From contig NW_019028986.1 of assembly GCF_002105155.1 (NCBI RefSeq), positions 574,501 through 638,500 on the forward strand: 64,000 nucleotides of DNA, written 5' to 3'. Below the pieces are notes generated by a model. That model worked only from the letters and a program-made list of their open reading frames with translations, was not told where the DNA came from and did no database searches. Source of the stretch: Lobosporangium transversale. Its lineage: Eukaryota; Mortierellomycota; Mortierellomycetes; Mortierellales; Mortierellaceae. Made by a program: the position numbers and the translations under genes. Of the stretch, positions 22,158 to 34,000 are shown in pieces; position 1 is the first letter of the stretch, and each line of letters opens with the position of its first letter.

Positions 22158-24359
22158 TTACTGTTTTGACTCTTCATCTAGTAATGAACAAAGTACTTTG
22201 CGCGCAAAGTCTACATATGGCTCTCGCTTCATGCCCAGGAGGACAGAATCAACTTGAGTGTGTTCCAGTAAATATTCCACTGCAAACTGCTCGATGGACT
22301 CGCCTTTAAGATCAATGCCGCGATCCGTTAACATCTTAGTGACCCGTTGGGTCTCTTGTGAGCGTACTTGCTGATGAAATACTCGAACAAAATGATCCAA
22401 ATGTTGCACGAGGTTTTCTACTTCCTCAGCACTTGGTTTTAGGGAGATAGGCTGAGAGAGCTGTGATGGATTAGATTTTTTGTCCGAGTTTGTTTGCCCT
22501 TGGTTTTGACTATGGCGCCCCTTGTCGCCTTCACCGTCTGTGAAAGCTTGTTTTTTATTCTCTGGCGCTTGTTGAGATCTAGGAGACGATGATGGTGTAT
22601 GGAAGGTTTTGATTGGGCTGGCGAGCTCGCTATGTAGTTGGCTCTGAATAGAGGCGCCTTCCATATGAATAATTGAAAGATGATTTGTTTGAAGTGATGC
22701 ATCCAAACCTTCAATCATCGTTCTGAGCCGCTGCATTTTATGTTGCAAATACTCTCGTTGTTGACCAAGCCTGGAGAGAGCCTCAAGTACCTGAGCTTTG
22801 GCTTCTAAATAAGTTGGCGACTGTGGTGCTGGATAAGAAGCAAGCCGGACAGGGTGGTGGTCTGGAGACATAGCGTTCAAAGGGCGATTCAAAAATACAC
22901 TCAAGCCTTGAGCTTTGGCCCATTTCGCAGTTGTTTGGACACCCTCCATCTCCAGGAGGTTACCTGGCATTTGAAGGAAACCAAAACCATGAGACGTCCT
23001 AGATAAAGTGTTAGGAGTAGCAGGTGAAGGACGAATGTGGTCCTCAGACCAAGTTCCCTGCCTTGCACTATTGGTTGTCGCTACGCCTTCTACCTTGGGC
23101 CTTAAAGGAGTCCTGTGCCTTCCGGCCATTGTCCCTTGAGCTTGTTTTTGTGCTCGCACTCTTTCCGAAGCCGTAGTTGCGATCTTGACCAGATCCTGAT
23201 AAGGCAAAAAGTGCCCGTGAGAAGGCTTCAGAGAAAACGAATTACTGCTGATGCCGTAAGCTCGAATACGTCCCCTATCAATCTCCCGTTCTAGTTCCTC
23301 GAACAAGAGAGCTAAGCGATTTAGAAGAATCCCTTGGTGCTCTATGAAAAATAGATCATATTGATTAAATAAAAAAAAAAACTAAAATAAAAAAAAAAGA
23401 AAACAATAAAACCAGGGAAGAAACACTGATAAATGATAACCACCTACTTTTTACATTGGACTCTGGGTTATTTACATTGGTCATGAGATAATATTCAGGA
23501 TTGTGGACAAAGAGAATGTCCACAAATTTGGTTTTCAGTCTTTCTAGAGAGCGCGTAAGCTGATCTCTTGAAATGGTTTCAGCAAACAACGGAAAGACCA
23601 AAATGAGATCAGCACGTGTATGTTATTGTTTGTTTGTAATCACTGTCAAATGGAGTTGGAGTGGATATGAGCGCATTTGGATATCTGAAAGAGACAAGAA
23701 GCAATCTTAATTGACCGATGAGGGCTCATCAATCCGAACAATGTCCTCACCTCATGAACTCGGGGTGGATACAATGATAGCATTCATTGGAATATTCCAC
23801 AATCTCCTCTGGAGGAACTCTCTACGTTGTAAGTGCAATGAAAAAAGTAAATGGGTATCGTTAAGAAGTGAGATTGTGGGAAAACCTTAAATAAACAGGA
23901 TTAAATAGATGGTTTTGTCTCCGCTTCTTTTATTCGTGCCGTTTACTTTGAAGACGCCCTCTGACAACAGTCGCATGTTCTCGTTCTGAATATAACCAAA
24001 TTTCGTAGCAATGACCAGTTCGTCTCGTGTTAGCGTGTTGTGTTGGGGATTGGAAAGAACCTATTTACCAGCATAAAAAGAAAAAAAAAGAAAAAATTAA
24101 TGCATAGGACGATAATGTTTTCTACAAAGTCAATAAAAGAGGAATAGAAAGCCATTTCTGTCATTGCCTTTCCAATAAGCTGCTCGCTTCGTCCATTGGC
24201 ATAGTTGGTAGAGGTATCGATGAGTGTGATGTTATGTCGAGGGTCTTGTTGCCGTTCCAATGCCTTGTAGAATACACGCTCATGCTCAGGTACGCCAAGA
24301 GCGAAGCGATAGGTACCAATACCCAAGCGGGAGACAACACGTGAGACTGAGCTTGTCAT
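22158..24359 (-). CDS. Aldo-keto reductase family protein with large insertions
   Basis: Five exons: 24126-24359, 23947-24060, 23751-23821, 23448-23566 and 22158-23341, GT-AG and in phase, giving 573 residues. The acceptor at 23567 is AAG and less certain. Barrel motifs are LGIGTYRF, the catalytic-loop DTSTNYANGRSEQLIGKA, LVIATKFGYIQ, LKTKFVDILFVHNPEYYL, GRIRAYGISSNSF, LQMPGNLLE, WAKAQGLSVFLNRPL and the C-terminal QVDSVLLGMKREPYV. Normal family members have about 320-340 residues. Here ~50 residues are inserted after SFSLKPSHGHF and about 200 low-complexity residues after the last strand region (Gln/Ser/Lys-rich, with a coiled-coil-like LGQQREYLQHKMQRLRTMIE). NADPH-dependent carbonyl reduction is expected; the substrate is unknown. 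Confidence 0.85.
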
Positions 24360-26263
24360 TGAGTTATTCAGCCTAGAAGGTGATAGGGTGATGAAGAGGA
24401 AGAGGGAAACAGGAGGCTAAAGTTGGAAGGAAGAGAAGAGAAAAATAAAAAGTGCCCTTTTAGTGGTTACTTGCATACATAAAGTGGACACAACAGTCTC
24501 ACCCAATGACCTGAACTTTATTTGGATTGGCTCGCCAACCAGAGGAGATTTTAATCACTTCTGCACGTTTTCCAAGTCAAAAGTAGTCTAAGTAATTTTA
24601 TCGCATTTTTAAGACCTCACTAAAGACTTAAAACTATTCCACACTCTGTTAATTGGGAATCGTAACTTGCACTAGGCTCGAATCCAGTCAGAGAGGGAAG
24701 CTTGCATCTAAACGTGCAAGCCAAATTTTGTTGCAACGACATTTTGCTTGCACGTTTAGATGCAAGCTTCCCTCTCTGACTGGATTCGAGCCTAATAAAG
24801 CACCACAGCTGACTAAGAAACGATCAATTGGGCCTTTAATGGTAATTTTTTTCGTTTCGCGAGATCTTTTTCGCGCTGTTTTCGAGGGCTAGATAACACA
24901 CTTGGCGTTCTGAGTCGTTCTTGTGTCTGTGCACAAAGCCATTGAAGTAGTTCTGCAGCTTACCATTTCAGCTTTACCTTTTAATAAATCTGTTTGTAAT
25001 ATATTTTGCAGGTGTTCCTTGTACTTTATAATGTTTTATTTTCAATGAACGCTGCAATAGGCTCAAAGTGTAAATCTCATCATAGAAGAGGTTCATTTCA
25101 GTAGCTTTGAGAGCACCTATTATGACTTGTAGAAGGTCAACATCACTTCTCCCTTGATCAATATAGCTTTTGCTAAATTTGAGTATTGCTAGGTCATTAC
25201 AGTCCTAGGTTAAATACTAAGACTAGCGAGGTCGTATGCAATCTCAGATCCTTCACTTTCTGTTAATTAATGCGGATTAAAGTTCATTCTCACAGAGGGA
25301 ATAGCACGATATCACATAAATTTCTTTCGAGTAAGTAAGACGCAGACCCTTTGCCTTCTGAATAACATATTGTCTATGCTGAGAAAAGCGTTGGGATACA
25401 GAGTCGCTGCTGCCTTTACGGTAACCTTTCATTGAAAACAGCGAAGCGTATGAAATGAGTAAATACGATTTGTGAATGACATTCAGCAAATAGGCAAATA
25501 AGTTGATAGTGATATTTCATCTTGCATTCTTCACTTGAGGAAGCTTGCTTCTCATCTCGTAGAGAAGTCGATTCTTGAATAATATTCAGTCCCGGTAGTG
25601 CAATAGGCCCTATCGAAAGACAGAGACATAGCCTATAGCAAAGGCAATTAATAACTATTATGAGCTGCATCTTACTATCTGAAGATAAGAGTCACCCTAG
25701 ACTCAATATTTATCAGCAGAGAACTTAAATCTGTAAGAGACCCTGCGATGGCAAGGGTCATACTCAGCTTTAAGGCATCACCTGGGCAACAACAAAAAAA
25801 GTGAGTATTGCGAGTAAACACTTCATATGCGTGTATGTCTCGAAAGGTTATAGATAATTGCGAAAATAACATCGGTACCTCGTTCATGACGCTCTATTAA
25901 CATTCAGTGTGTAACTGGAAATATAGTATCGTTTTATCCAAGTGCTTTGCTATAGAAATCGTAGAATAAAGCATTCCTCCTTAGATTTCTCTAACTTCGG
26001 CTTTTGCACTCTTCATTACCTTGAAAATACAAATAAAGTGAAAGACTAGCTAGTTTGAAAATAGAGAGTTCAAGAGAATAAATGTTATAAAATGGCTGTG
26101 ACAGATTGATAATCAAATAAATAATTTGCTGCTATGATCCACTCACGATTATCTATGGCACCTAATATCTTTTTTCTTTTTTTTTCTTTTTTTTTTTACT
26201 AGACTAAGTAAAATAGAAGATAATTGACATATCAATTTTTTCCTTCTGTTGCTTCATTTTCTT
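24360..26263. other. Intergenic, 1.9 kb, with a long palindrome
   Basis: Contains the 122-bp palindrome at 24673-24794. The remainder is AT-rich. A weak minus-strand candidate starts with ATG at 25670. It encodes a signal-peptide-like N-terminus (MQLIIVINCLCYRLCLCLSI) then Cys residues, and a possible 53-nt intron after ECHSQI would lead to a stop at 25312. I do not call it as a gene. Near 26170-26200 there is a T-rich stretch adjoining the WBP1 3' end. Confidence 0.5.
24673..24794. repeat. 122-bp palindrome with 49-bp perfect arms, TA at both ends
   Basis: Left arm 24673-24721 (TAGGCTCGAATCCAGTCAGA...) is exactly complementary to right arm 24746-24794 (...TCTGACTGGATTCGAGCCTA). The 24-nt centre is itself partly symmetrical, with GTTGCAAC at the exact midpoint. 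The ends read TA-GGC...GCC-TA, compatible with a TA-flanked foldback/MITE-type element. Confidence 0.93.
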
Positions 26264-26692
26264 CTATGCCTTCTTAGTGGTTTTTGCACTCGAGTCCAGT
26301 CCTCCCCAAAGGTAAACAAATGTAAAGATCAGCAATCCAATGCCCATACTAGCTGCGCTCGTATAGTAAGGCTTAGCTTGGGAGATAAAGCGAGGGTACT
26401 GGTCATGACGGAAGGGATGGATACCGACCGTTGTCACACTTTCAATGTAAGTGAGTCCAGGGCGCTTGTAGTTAACCGTAAATTTAAACACGCCATACTG
26501 ATCTGGAAGCTGAACGGTGGTTGAAAAAGTGCCTACGATGCCTTCATCCTTGTCCATAGGACTTTCATCAAGTGTCTTGCGAATATAAGGGTCCAGCATG
26601 ATCAATTCCAGCTGAACATCGTTCGCGGAGAATGCACGCCATTCACCATTATGGTACTCACTAATGTAGATACTGTAAGTCTATAGCGCACG

Positions 26693-26723
<31 letters not shown>

Positions 26724-28192
26724 AACATCACAGCATAAAACAGTATGAATAATAGATAGGAAAGAGATCGAGACCAACCATGTTGTCCTTGATGCGATAG
26801 TGAGCGGGCGCATTTTCCTCTCCAACCTTGTTGTGGTAGACACCAACGACATCAAGTACGGCTGTCTCATGGAAAACCCATTTGGTCAAAGCTTCGATGA
26901 ATTGGCGGTTACCGGAGATGGTTCTATCGTAAGTAAATACATAATGTATCATAAAAAATGAAAGATTAAATCGTGTCAAAAAGTGAGCCATCTTAAATAG
27001 TCATTTTTGAGCTCTGGCTAAGGTCGAACGCCTTAGCCTGCGCCGGCTTCTAGCTTAGCCACAGTTTATATCTTAGCTACACTTACTCCTTTTCACCTTG
27101 CTTCGCAATGGGCTCAAAAATGAATGGATCTGTCAACATTTCTGTACTTCCCAAAAATGCGATGCGAGCGTTGTTGCGGGCCTGCATCACTGAGACTAGG
27201 CTAATGTCCTTTCCAGAGATGACGGGGTCCTGATCTGCACTCCCATTCAAGTTTACAGATTCCCACGAGTACGCCTCCTGTGGAGCCCAAAGGATTGGAG
27301 TTAAGAGTGAGTTGGAAGGGTTGACAGAATGAGCAATGCCACGGAACAAGATTGGACCTGGGATCTTATCTACAGGTATAATGTTATCAAGCTTGGCCAT
27401 ATGTGTTGCAGGGTTGATCACAATAGCGTCATGTTTCTCTTTTCCAAAGCCAGTGTCATAATTGAAGTGATCCAACACGGTCGTGAATTTGTTATCAAAC
27501 TCAACATCGAATTCTCTAGAGAGCTCGCGAACAGTGTTTCCTAACTCTGGTGAGCCGGCCACCAAGAGATTGCCTCCATCCGCAACGAATCCGACAACAG
27601 CCTTTGCGCTCATTCCTTCAGGATATGCTGATGAGATAAAAATTAATAAACAAATAGTTTGGAGAAGACGAGCAATAAAAAGGGGTCAATTAACTGATAA
27701 TATTTCTCTTGCTTCACAGCTTTTTTGCCGTTGCTGCTGCTGTTGTTACTGCTTCGATAGCAATGTGATATTTGGTATCCACCAAAAAAAAAAAAGTCCA
27801 CAAACCTTTCATTTTTGGTGAGAGGATGAGGAGGTGATCGAATTGGCGCTGGCCATTCTTATTCAAAGCAACAGGCTGACTAACATCATGAAGGGTGAGG
27901 TTATACTCGCGTGCTATTGATGTATAGCAAAGGTTACAGGTGGGACAAAGAAACATGCGCTCAAATGTTAGATGGTGATTTGGAGCAATAAAAAAATGTG
28001 AGAGAAGGGTCAACATTTCTTAGCGCAATGCATTATTTCCTGTCCATTACCCTGGAGATCATTCCAAAGCTCCAAGTATACATGTGCACCCTCAACATCG
28101 TCCAAGAGAACAAGAGCGCGCTCTCCAGTAAGAGAGCTGGCATGGGCCATCAAAGCCAGAGCCAAGGTCGACAAGAGAACAAGTACGCGCAT
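26264..28192 (-). CDS. WBP1: Oligosaccharyltransferase subunit OST48 / Wbp1
   Basis: Five exons: 28051-28192, 27806-27913, 27087-27627, 26779-26923 and 26264-26680, GT-AG and in phase, giving 450 residues. This is an essential non-catalytic subunit of the ER oligosaccharyltransferase that N-glycosylates proteins. A signal peptide opens the protein (MRVLVLLSTLALALMAHA). The lumenal part has RALVLLDD, YNLTLHDVSQPVALNKNGQ, FVADGGNLLVAGSPELGN and LWAPQEAYSWESV. Near the end are QYGVFKFTVNYKRPGLTYIE and VTTVGIHPFRHDQYPRFI, then one membrane segment (TSAASMGIGLLIFTFVYLW) and a short cytosolic tail ending KTTKKA, a KKxx-like ER retrieval signal. All match the family, and the length equals human DDOST and yeast Wbp1. 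Confidence 0.95.
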
Positions 28193-28518
28193 GACAGTCT
28201 TGATGAAAATGAGAGAAGTCCAGTATGTTAGTCTGTCAATCTGTCGGTCTTATCGGTCCGTCGAGTAATGGAAAAAAAGTGCCCGAGAGATGGATAATAA
28301 CAAGAACGGGATGAGTGAGAGCGCGTCTTCTTCTTCGTGTGCTTCAGTGACTCGTGCTTCCCTTGTCTAATTTCAGTTACTTGATAGCCAGTAGTAATTG
28401 TCCAAGTCACGTCTCTAACGTATTTTGAGAGAGGTTTGTGCTGTACTCTCAGCATTTTGAGGTAAACGATCCAGTCTTTATCTCCGTTGATTGATCAGTT
28501 GAGTGCTGCTGCTTCGCT
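28193..28518. promoter_or_regulatory. Divergent promoter, WBP1 / ZNF706-like
   Basis: 326 bp between the two opposite start codons with no other gene. Regulation of both must lie here. No classical TATA box is obvious. Confidence 0.55.
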
Positions 28519-28740
28519 ATGACCCGCGGATTGCAAAAGTTGCAAGCTAGAGCCAACGCTGAAAAGCGCGCAGCCGCCAATGCGCCTCCCAAGAGCCAAC
28601 TGAAGGCTATGGTAGAAGGCAATAAATTCAAGTGCCCCAAATGTCTCATCATGATTGCCAATTACAAGCTGATCGTCCAACACATGGAGGCGAAACATCC
28701 CAAAGAGCCTATTCCACCAGAGTCCTCTTTCAATGTTTAA
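28519..28740 (+). CDS. ZNF706-like small zinc-finger protein (4F5/SERF N-terminus)
   Basis: 73-residue single-exon gene. The N-terminal ~30 residues are basic and helical (MTRGLQKLQARANAEKRAA), like the 4F5/SERF motif. One C2H2 zinc finger follows: CPKCLIMIANYKLIVQHMEAKH, with C38, C41, H54 and H59 approximately, then the conserved HPKEPIPPE end. Domain order and size match the eukaryotic ZNF706 family of small nuclear/cytosolic proteins linked to translation and cell-state control in animals. The function in fungi is unknown. The start is the first ATG and leaves a short leader from the shared promoter with WBP1. Confidence 0.88.
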   Translation: MTRGLQKLQARANAEKRAAANAPPKSQLKAMVEGNKFKCPKCLIMIANYKLIVQHMEAKHPKEPIPPESSFNV

Positions 28741-28751
28741 TTTAACACATC

Positions 28752-28781
28752 TACACATCATTACACATCATTACACATCAT
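28752..28781 (+). repeat. Three tandem copies of ACACATCATT-like decamer
   Basis: ACACATCATT repeated three times (last copy ends in TA) in the 3' flank of the ZNF706-like gene. Confidence 0.9.
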
Positions 28782-28963
28782 AGTACCAACCGGTCCTTAG
28801 ACATTATTAGAATATTAAAAAAATGTGTTTTCATTCAGTCCAACTTATTGTGGGTCTCTATTTATCGGCAGCATGCACTCTATCGTCTATCATATCTTTA
28901 AATTGCTGTGTTATAAACACACTGTTGGATGCAGACTATTACAATATAAACACTACGTATTTA

Positions 28964-30883
28964 TCAGTTCAAAAGTGAGCTAAGAGATATACGGCTGCTA
29001 CTGCCCCCACTTGACCCCTGTCCTTGTCCTTGTCCTTGTCCTTGTCCTTGTCCTTGTCCTTGTCCTTGTCCTTGTGAATGCGGGTCATATTGGCCAGTTG
29101 CTGGAGGGAAAATAGGGCCACGCTGATTAGGATGAGAGTTATATCTTAGATCAGTTGAATGTGCCCCTTGAATGTTATTTGAAGGATGATAATCCGGATG
29201 TCCTCCTTGTGTTGAATGATAGGATGGTTGACTAAGATGTTGATGGTGTTGGTGTTGGAATGACGATTGCTGGTAAGATGCATGTTGTTGTTGCTGTCCA
29301 TGTGCTGGAGGCTGTTGTATGTGCTGTGTATGCTGTTGCTGATGGGAGTGCTGTGATCCATGGTACTGCGAGTGATGCTGTGCTTGCTCTTGCTTCTGAT
29401 GCCATTGTTGTTCTGCTCGAGATGGGTTCATCCTTGGGTGGTCTCCTGGTTGTCCTGGTAATGCCGCTTGTCGATGCGATGTCTGGTACTGATGCTGCTG
29501 AAAGTGTTGCTGTTGCTGCGGTTGCACTTGCGGATGCTTCTGTGCTTGTTGTGGTTGCTGTGGTTGCTGCATATAGGCATCAGAAGGTGATCTATTGTGT
29601 GATCTTGACTGAGAGTGCTGAACAACCATATCCTGGGATCGCGAGATGCCATGACCTAAATTAGGATGCATCTCTTGAGGGTGTCGCGTCTGTTGTTGCT
29701 GAAGCTGAAGTTGCTCTCGCTGCACCATCTGGGAGTACTCCAAACTACCACGAGCGGGATGGGACTGTACCTGTGACGACAGCTGCCCAGGATGCGTCGG
29801 TTGGGAGGATATCTGTGAAGGATAGGAACCAGTGCTCGGAGATTGCCTTGGACGAGGCGTATAAGGATCTGCGAGTTGGCTTCGAGGCGGTGGGGCAATG
29901 TCGTAAGTGACAGACGGGTTCCTAGAATGAGTTCCTTGATGTTGTCCAACAGCAGCAGCAACAGGTGTTGGGATAGGCGCTGGTCCATGAGATGTGCTAT
30001 ATCCACCAAGAGCAGGTGAAGATCCCCTACTCCTATTGTGAGGTTGTGTGCTCAAATGATATGGATGTCCAGATGGACCAGGACTACCAACTCGTACTGG
30101 GTGGTCTCTGGATAGTGCATGCTGATCCATATTAATGGACGATGGGTTGGATACTGGGCCTACCATCATCGATATGCCCTGGTTCCCATTCAAAGAGTTG
30201 TTTCGTGAATGAGCTGCTGAATGGCGACTAGAAGTTACTGGGACCGGTGCAGGACCTGATGAGTACTGAGGAGGCTGATGCTGCTGAGGGGAGGTCACAT
30301 GCTGATGAACTGAAGGCCCTTGTGCTGGATGGCGGGCCATTGGTTGTTGTTGAGGCAACTGTTGCGCTGAGTGGCGTGATTGAAGTATTTGATGTTCGTA
30401 TTGTTCATATTGATAGCGCTGCGCTATTTCTTCCTCCTCGCGAAGTCGAGTATCCATTGGAGCTGAGGATACGGCTTGCTTTGGTTGGGGTTTGGCTTTC
30501 ATTTTTACAACTGGAGCGGATTCTGCAGGATGCATAATTTCATGAGCTAGTGGACGTCCTTGCTTCGCCAAATGTTCCTGACCAGGATATGACTGCTGCT
30601 GTGGTGGGAGCACGTGTTGAGGAGAGGACTGCCGCTGAGAGTATCGGATTGTCCGAGAATAGTCAGTAGGCTCTTTGGCTGATGCTGGAGGCCCACCATA
30701 GCGATGTACATCAATTGAAGTATTTTTCGAATGCCCACCATACTGCGCTCCATAATCTGGCCCATGTCCCCATTCTATTTGGGCTTCCAGAGGAAGAGAC
30801 TCGCGTGATTGAGGAAGGGATGGATCATGATGCTCATATTGATGTTGCAAGGCTCGTTCTTGCTGCACTCTCTGCTGCTGAAT

Positions 30884-30956
<73 letters not shown>

Positions 30957-30962
30957 TGCTGG

Positions 30963-30994
<32 letters not shown>

Positions 30995-31040
30995 CTGTTG
31001 CTGCTGTTGCTGCTGTTGCTGCTGTTGCTGCTGTTGCTGC

Positions 31041-31081
<41 letters not shown>

Positions 31082-34000
31082 CTGGTGCTGTTGCTGCTGG
31101 TGCTGTTGCTGTTGCTGTTGCTGTTGGTGCTGGTGCTGGTGCTGGTGCTGTTGCTGCAGATAACGTTGCTTTTGCTGATACTCATACTCTTGCTGCTTTA
31201 TCTGAAGATGATCAGCCTTTATCTCTGGACGTTGTAAAGGCTTCTCTATAGGCTGAAACACTCCACCTGGTGGATATCCTCCTGAGGCTTGGCGGTGATG
31301 CCGTGAGGACGATGAAGTGTAGTGCACATCTCCAACTACTTGACTCGGATGCATCTGCTCAAGTGGAGTGCCTTGACCGGATGGCGACCTTTGGTGCAGA
31401 GGTGGGGTGCGTGTCCCAGAGGGATGCGCCGCTGGATCTAATACTCCTACTTGATGAGCTGGATGGGTCATGTACTTTGAGTCATGGTTCAATTGTCGTG
31501 AATCAACTGCGTCCGTCATTTCTATTTGACGACGTTGCTGGGTCTCTAGGCTGCCAGAGTGATGCTCTGGGCGATATGCCGTATTCAGAGGCATGTGGGA
31601 GCGTGGAGATGTGGCAACCATCGGTGATCGCTCTTCTTTGAAAGCAGAAGGCGCCATGTGTATAGCCTGCTGTGGTTGCTGTTGTATTGGTGGTTGCTGC
31701 ATCTGCTGAATGTGATGTGCTTGCTGCCGCTGTGGTTGCTGTTGCGTATATGGATGATGTGTGTCATATTGCTGTTGTAGTTGCTGCTGAATTTGCAGTT
31801 GAGGCTGCTGAGAGGGATGCTGTTGGGTTTGTTGAGGAGATTGCTGTGGAAGCTCTTGCAAGGCCTGATGTGGAGGCTGCTGGGAAGACTGTGATGCCTG
31901 CGTATTTGTACTAGCTTTCTTGTTACGCCCTGCAACTTTGATGTTCGAGAGTATACTCGGCGTTGTGTTAGCAGCTAGCCATTGAGGGGTTCCGGATGGA
32001 GTCCTTTGATGTTGATTGACAAATGTAGGCGGTGGTAACTGTCGCTGTTGCTGCTGCTGTTGTTGTGGTGATGGTATTGGTGACTGTTGTGGCTGTAGTA
32101 GTTGTTGAGCTTGCTGCTGAGATGTCTCTGTATGCTGTTGTCGTTTCTGTTGGTGCTCTTCAGCCTGATGCTGCTGCTGCTGCTGTTGTTGTTGTTGCAG
32201 TCGCTGCTGCAGAGCTGTTTGCTCCGAGGCTTTAGTTTGTTTCTTACTTGCTTTAGCTTTCATTTGCTGAATAGGAGGTGGAGAGTGCTGGAGGCGGGTA
32301 CTATCCGTCTGTATTTGATCTGATTCGACACGCTGATTAACCTGGGCAAATGTAGCAGGATTAGGATAGTAGGCTGTTGGCATTGCTTTGTCTAGTTCCT
32401 GCTTCGTAGCGACAGATTCGTCATCCGATAATATTACAGGTTCCCGATAAAGATCCTGAGGAACAGCATTATCTGTTTGCTCTGCCTTGATGCGCTTTGA
32501 TTTCTTCGCTCCTTTCTTGACACTTATGGCAGTCGGCCCCCCTTGTTCTCCATTATTTCTTAGTATGCTCAAGACAGATGAACTTTCATGAGGCGTGGCT
32601 CCTCCAGGCTGTGGCATATCCCTAGGTGGAATTGAGGTCCTCTCTGGAATATTCACAGCAGATGAGGCTGCATCGCTAGCATCATCTAGAATTTGACGTC
32701 TTCGCTTTTGTGGAGTCAAGCCAGAGCCCATCAGCTTTGGCTCAAGCTGATCCCCCGACACAGTGCGTTTATGCTGTTGCGGGGATTCGGGTAGCGTATG
32801 TGATGGGATAGAATCTGATGTAGGTTGGGTAGGTGGTCGATGGGTCTGTGGAACAGACGATTGCTCCAAGACTAAGTCCTGCTCAATATCGTCTTCTGCC
32901 TCCAAAGTGCGTCTGGGGTGATCCTGTACCAAGGGTTGCTGCTGCTGCTGTGAACTCTGTTTGGATTCTTGCTCCTGCTCGATCGCAGCAGCCGTGAACT
33001 TGTCGATGGTATCTTCAGCTTTCTGTTGCTTAACAGCATCTGGACTTTGGGCAATGATAGGCCGAATGAGGACACTGCCCCCTTCCATGTTCTCGTCTGC
33101 TCCTTCGTCTTCATCATGTGGCTCGGTATTAGTTGGATGTAACGCTGTGCTATCGAGTACTGGAAGATCAGCAGACGCATTATTTTCAATTTTTGCTCTA
33201 TTTTTTTCCGTCTTAACAATGCCGCCATTCTTATCATCTTCGGTCGCTCCCACTACTTTTATGGGACCAGACAGTGTGGGGCTGATTAGTGGAGCGTCTC
33301 GCCTCCTAGAAGCTCGGCTTTGCATTTCTTTCTCAAAATCTCGCGCGTCGAACTCGTCCATGATACCATCTTTACCATACGCTTTTAACAAATGTTGAAT
33401 AAAATGTGAGAGGAGTTGATGCGCCACAGTGTCATGTTCAAAGTTGCTATATGTTCGTGGAGTAAAATCGGCATTATTAATTCAGAGTGTTGTACATATT
33501 ACCAGATTTTGGCAGGCAAGGCGGGAAGGCAAGGATTCATACCTCAAAGTGGTGTTGAGCAACCTGGTTGCGCACTTGACACCACTCTTGTAACCGTACA
33601 CATCGCTGATTCTGCGTAAACTGATAAAACTTTTACAACGAACATAAGCCATGTTAATATATTGATAGCATGGCTTGATAAACATGATAAGAAAAAAAGA
33701 TTCTGATTATCGCATACTTGTGCTGGATTTTCTGTGCTACATTCCTGTTCCAAAGTTTTGGTGTAGCCCCATGGCCATCTTTGAAAAACAGTGCTGGCAA
33801 GTTTGATCGGATATTTCTCATGATTGTCTTGATATTGCCAAATTGTTCCATATCTCGCGCGATTAATGCCACGTTCTGTATCAAGCTCGTGTTAGACAAG
33901 GCATTGTTAGCCTTTTTTGACGAGTGCATAAACATGAGTTGTGTTTCCAATGGCGGCACCCGTAAAGGGAATTGAGGTTTGTCATGGTTTAAATCGGGGA

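Noticed and set aside
23595..23690. Possible extra exon (YPNALISTPTPFDSDYK) in the AKR gene
   Set aside because: It opens after a good TTTCAG acceptor but has no in-phase donor before a stop; joining directly to DQLTRSLERL keeps the family sequence.
24653..24892. Plus-strand open frame across the palindrome
   Set aside because: It exists only because the inverted arms happen to lack stops; no start context or homology.
30682..31251. Poly-Leu, poly-Ala and poly-Ser/Asn open frames over the polyQ tract
   Set aside because: Shadow frames of the CAG/CAA repeat in the real minus-strand gene.
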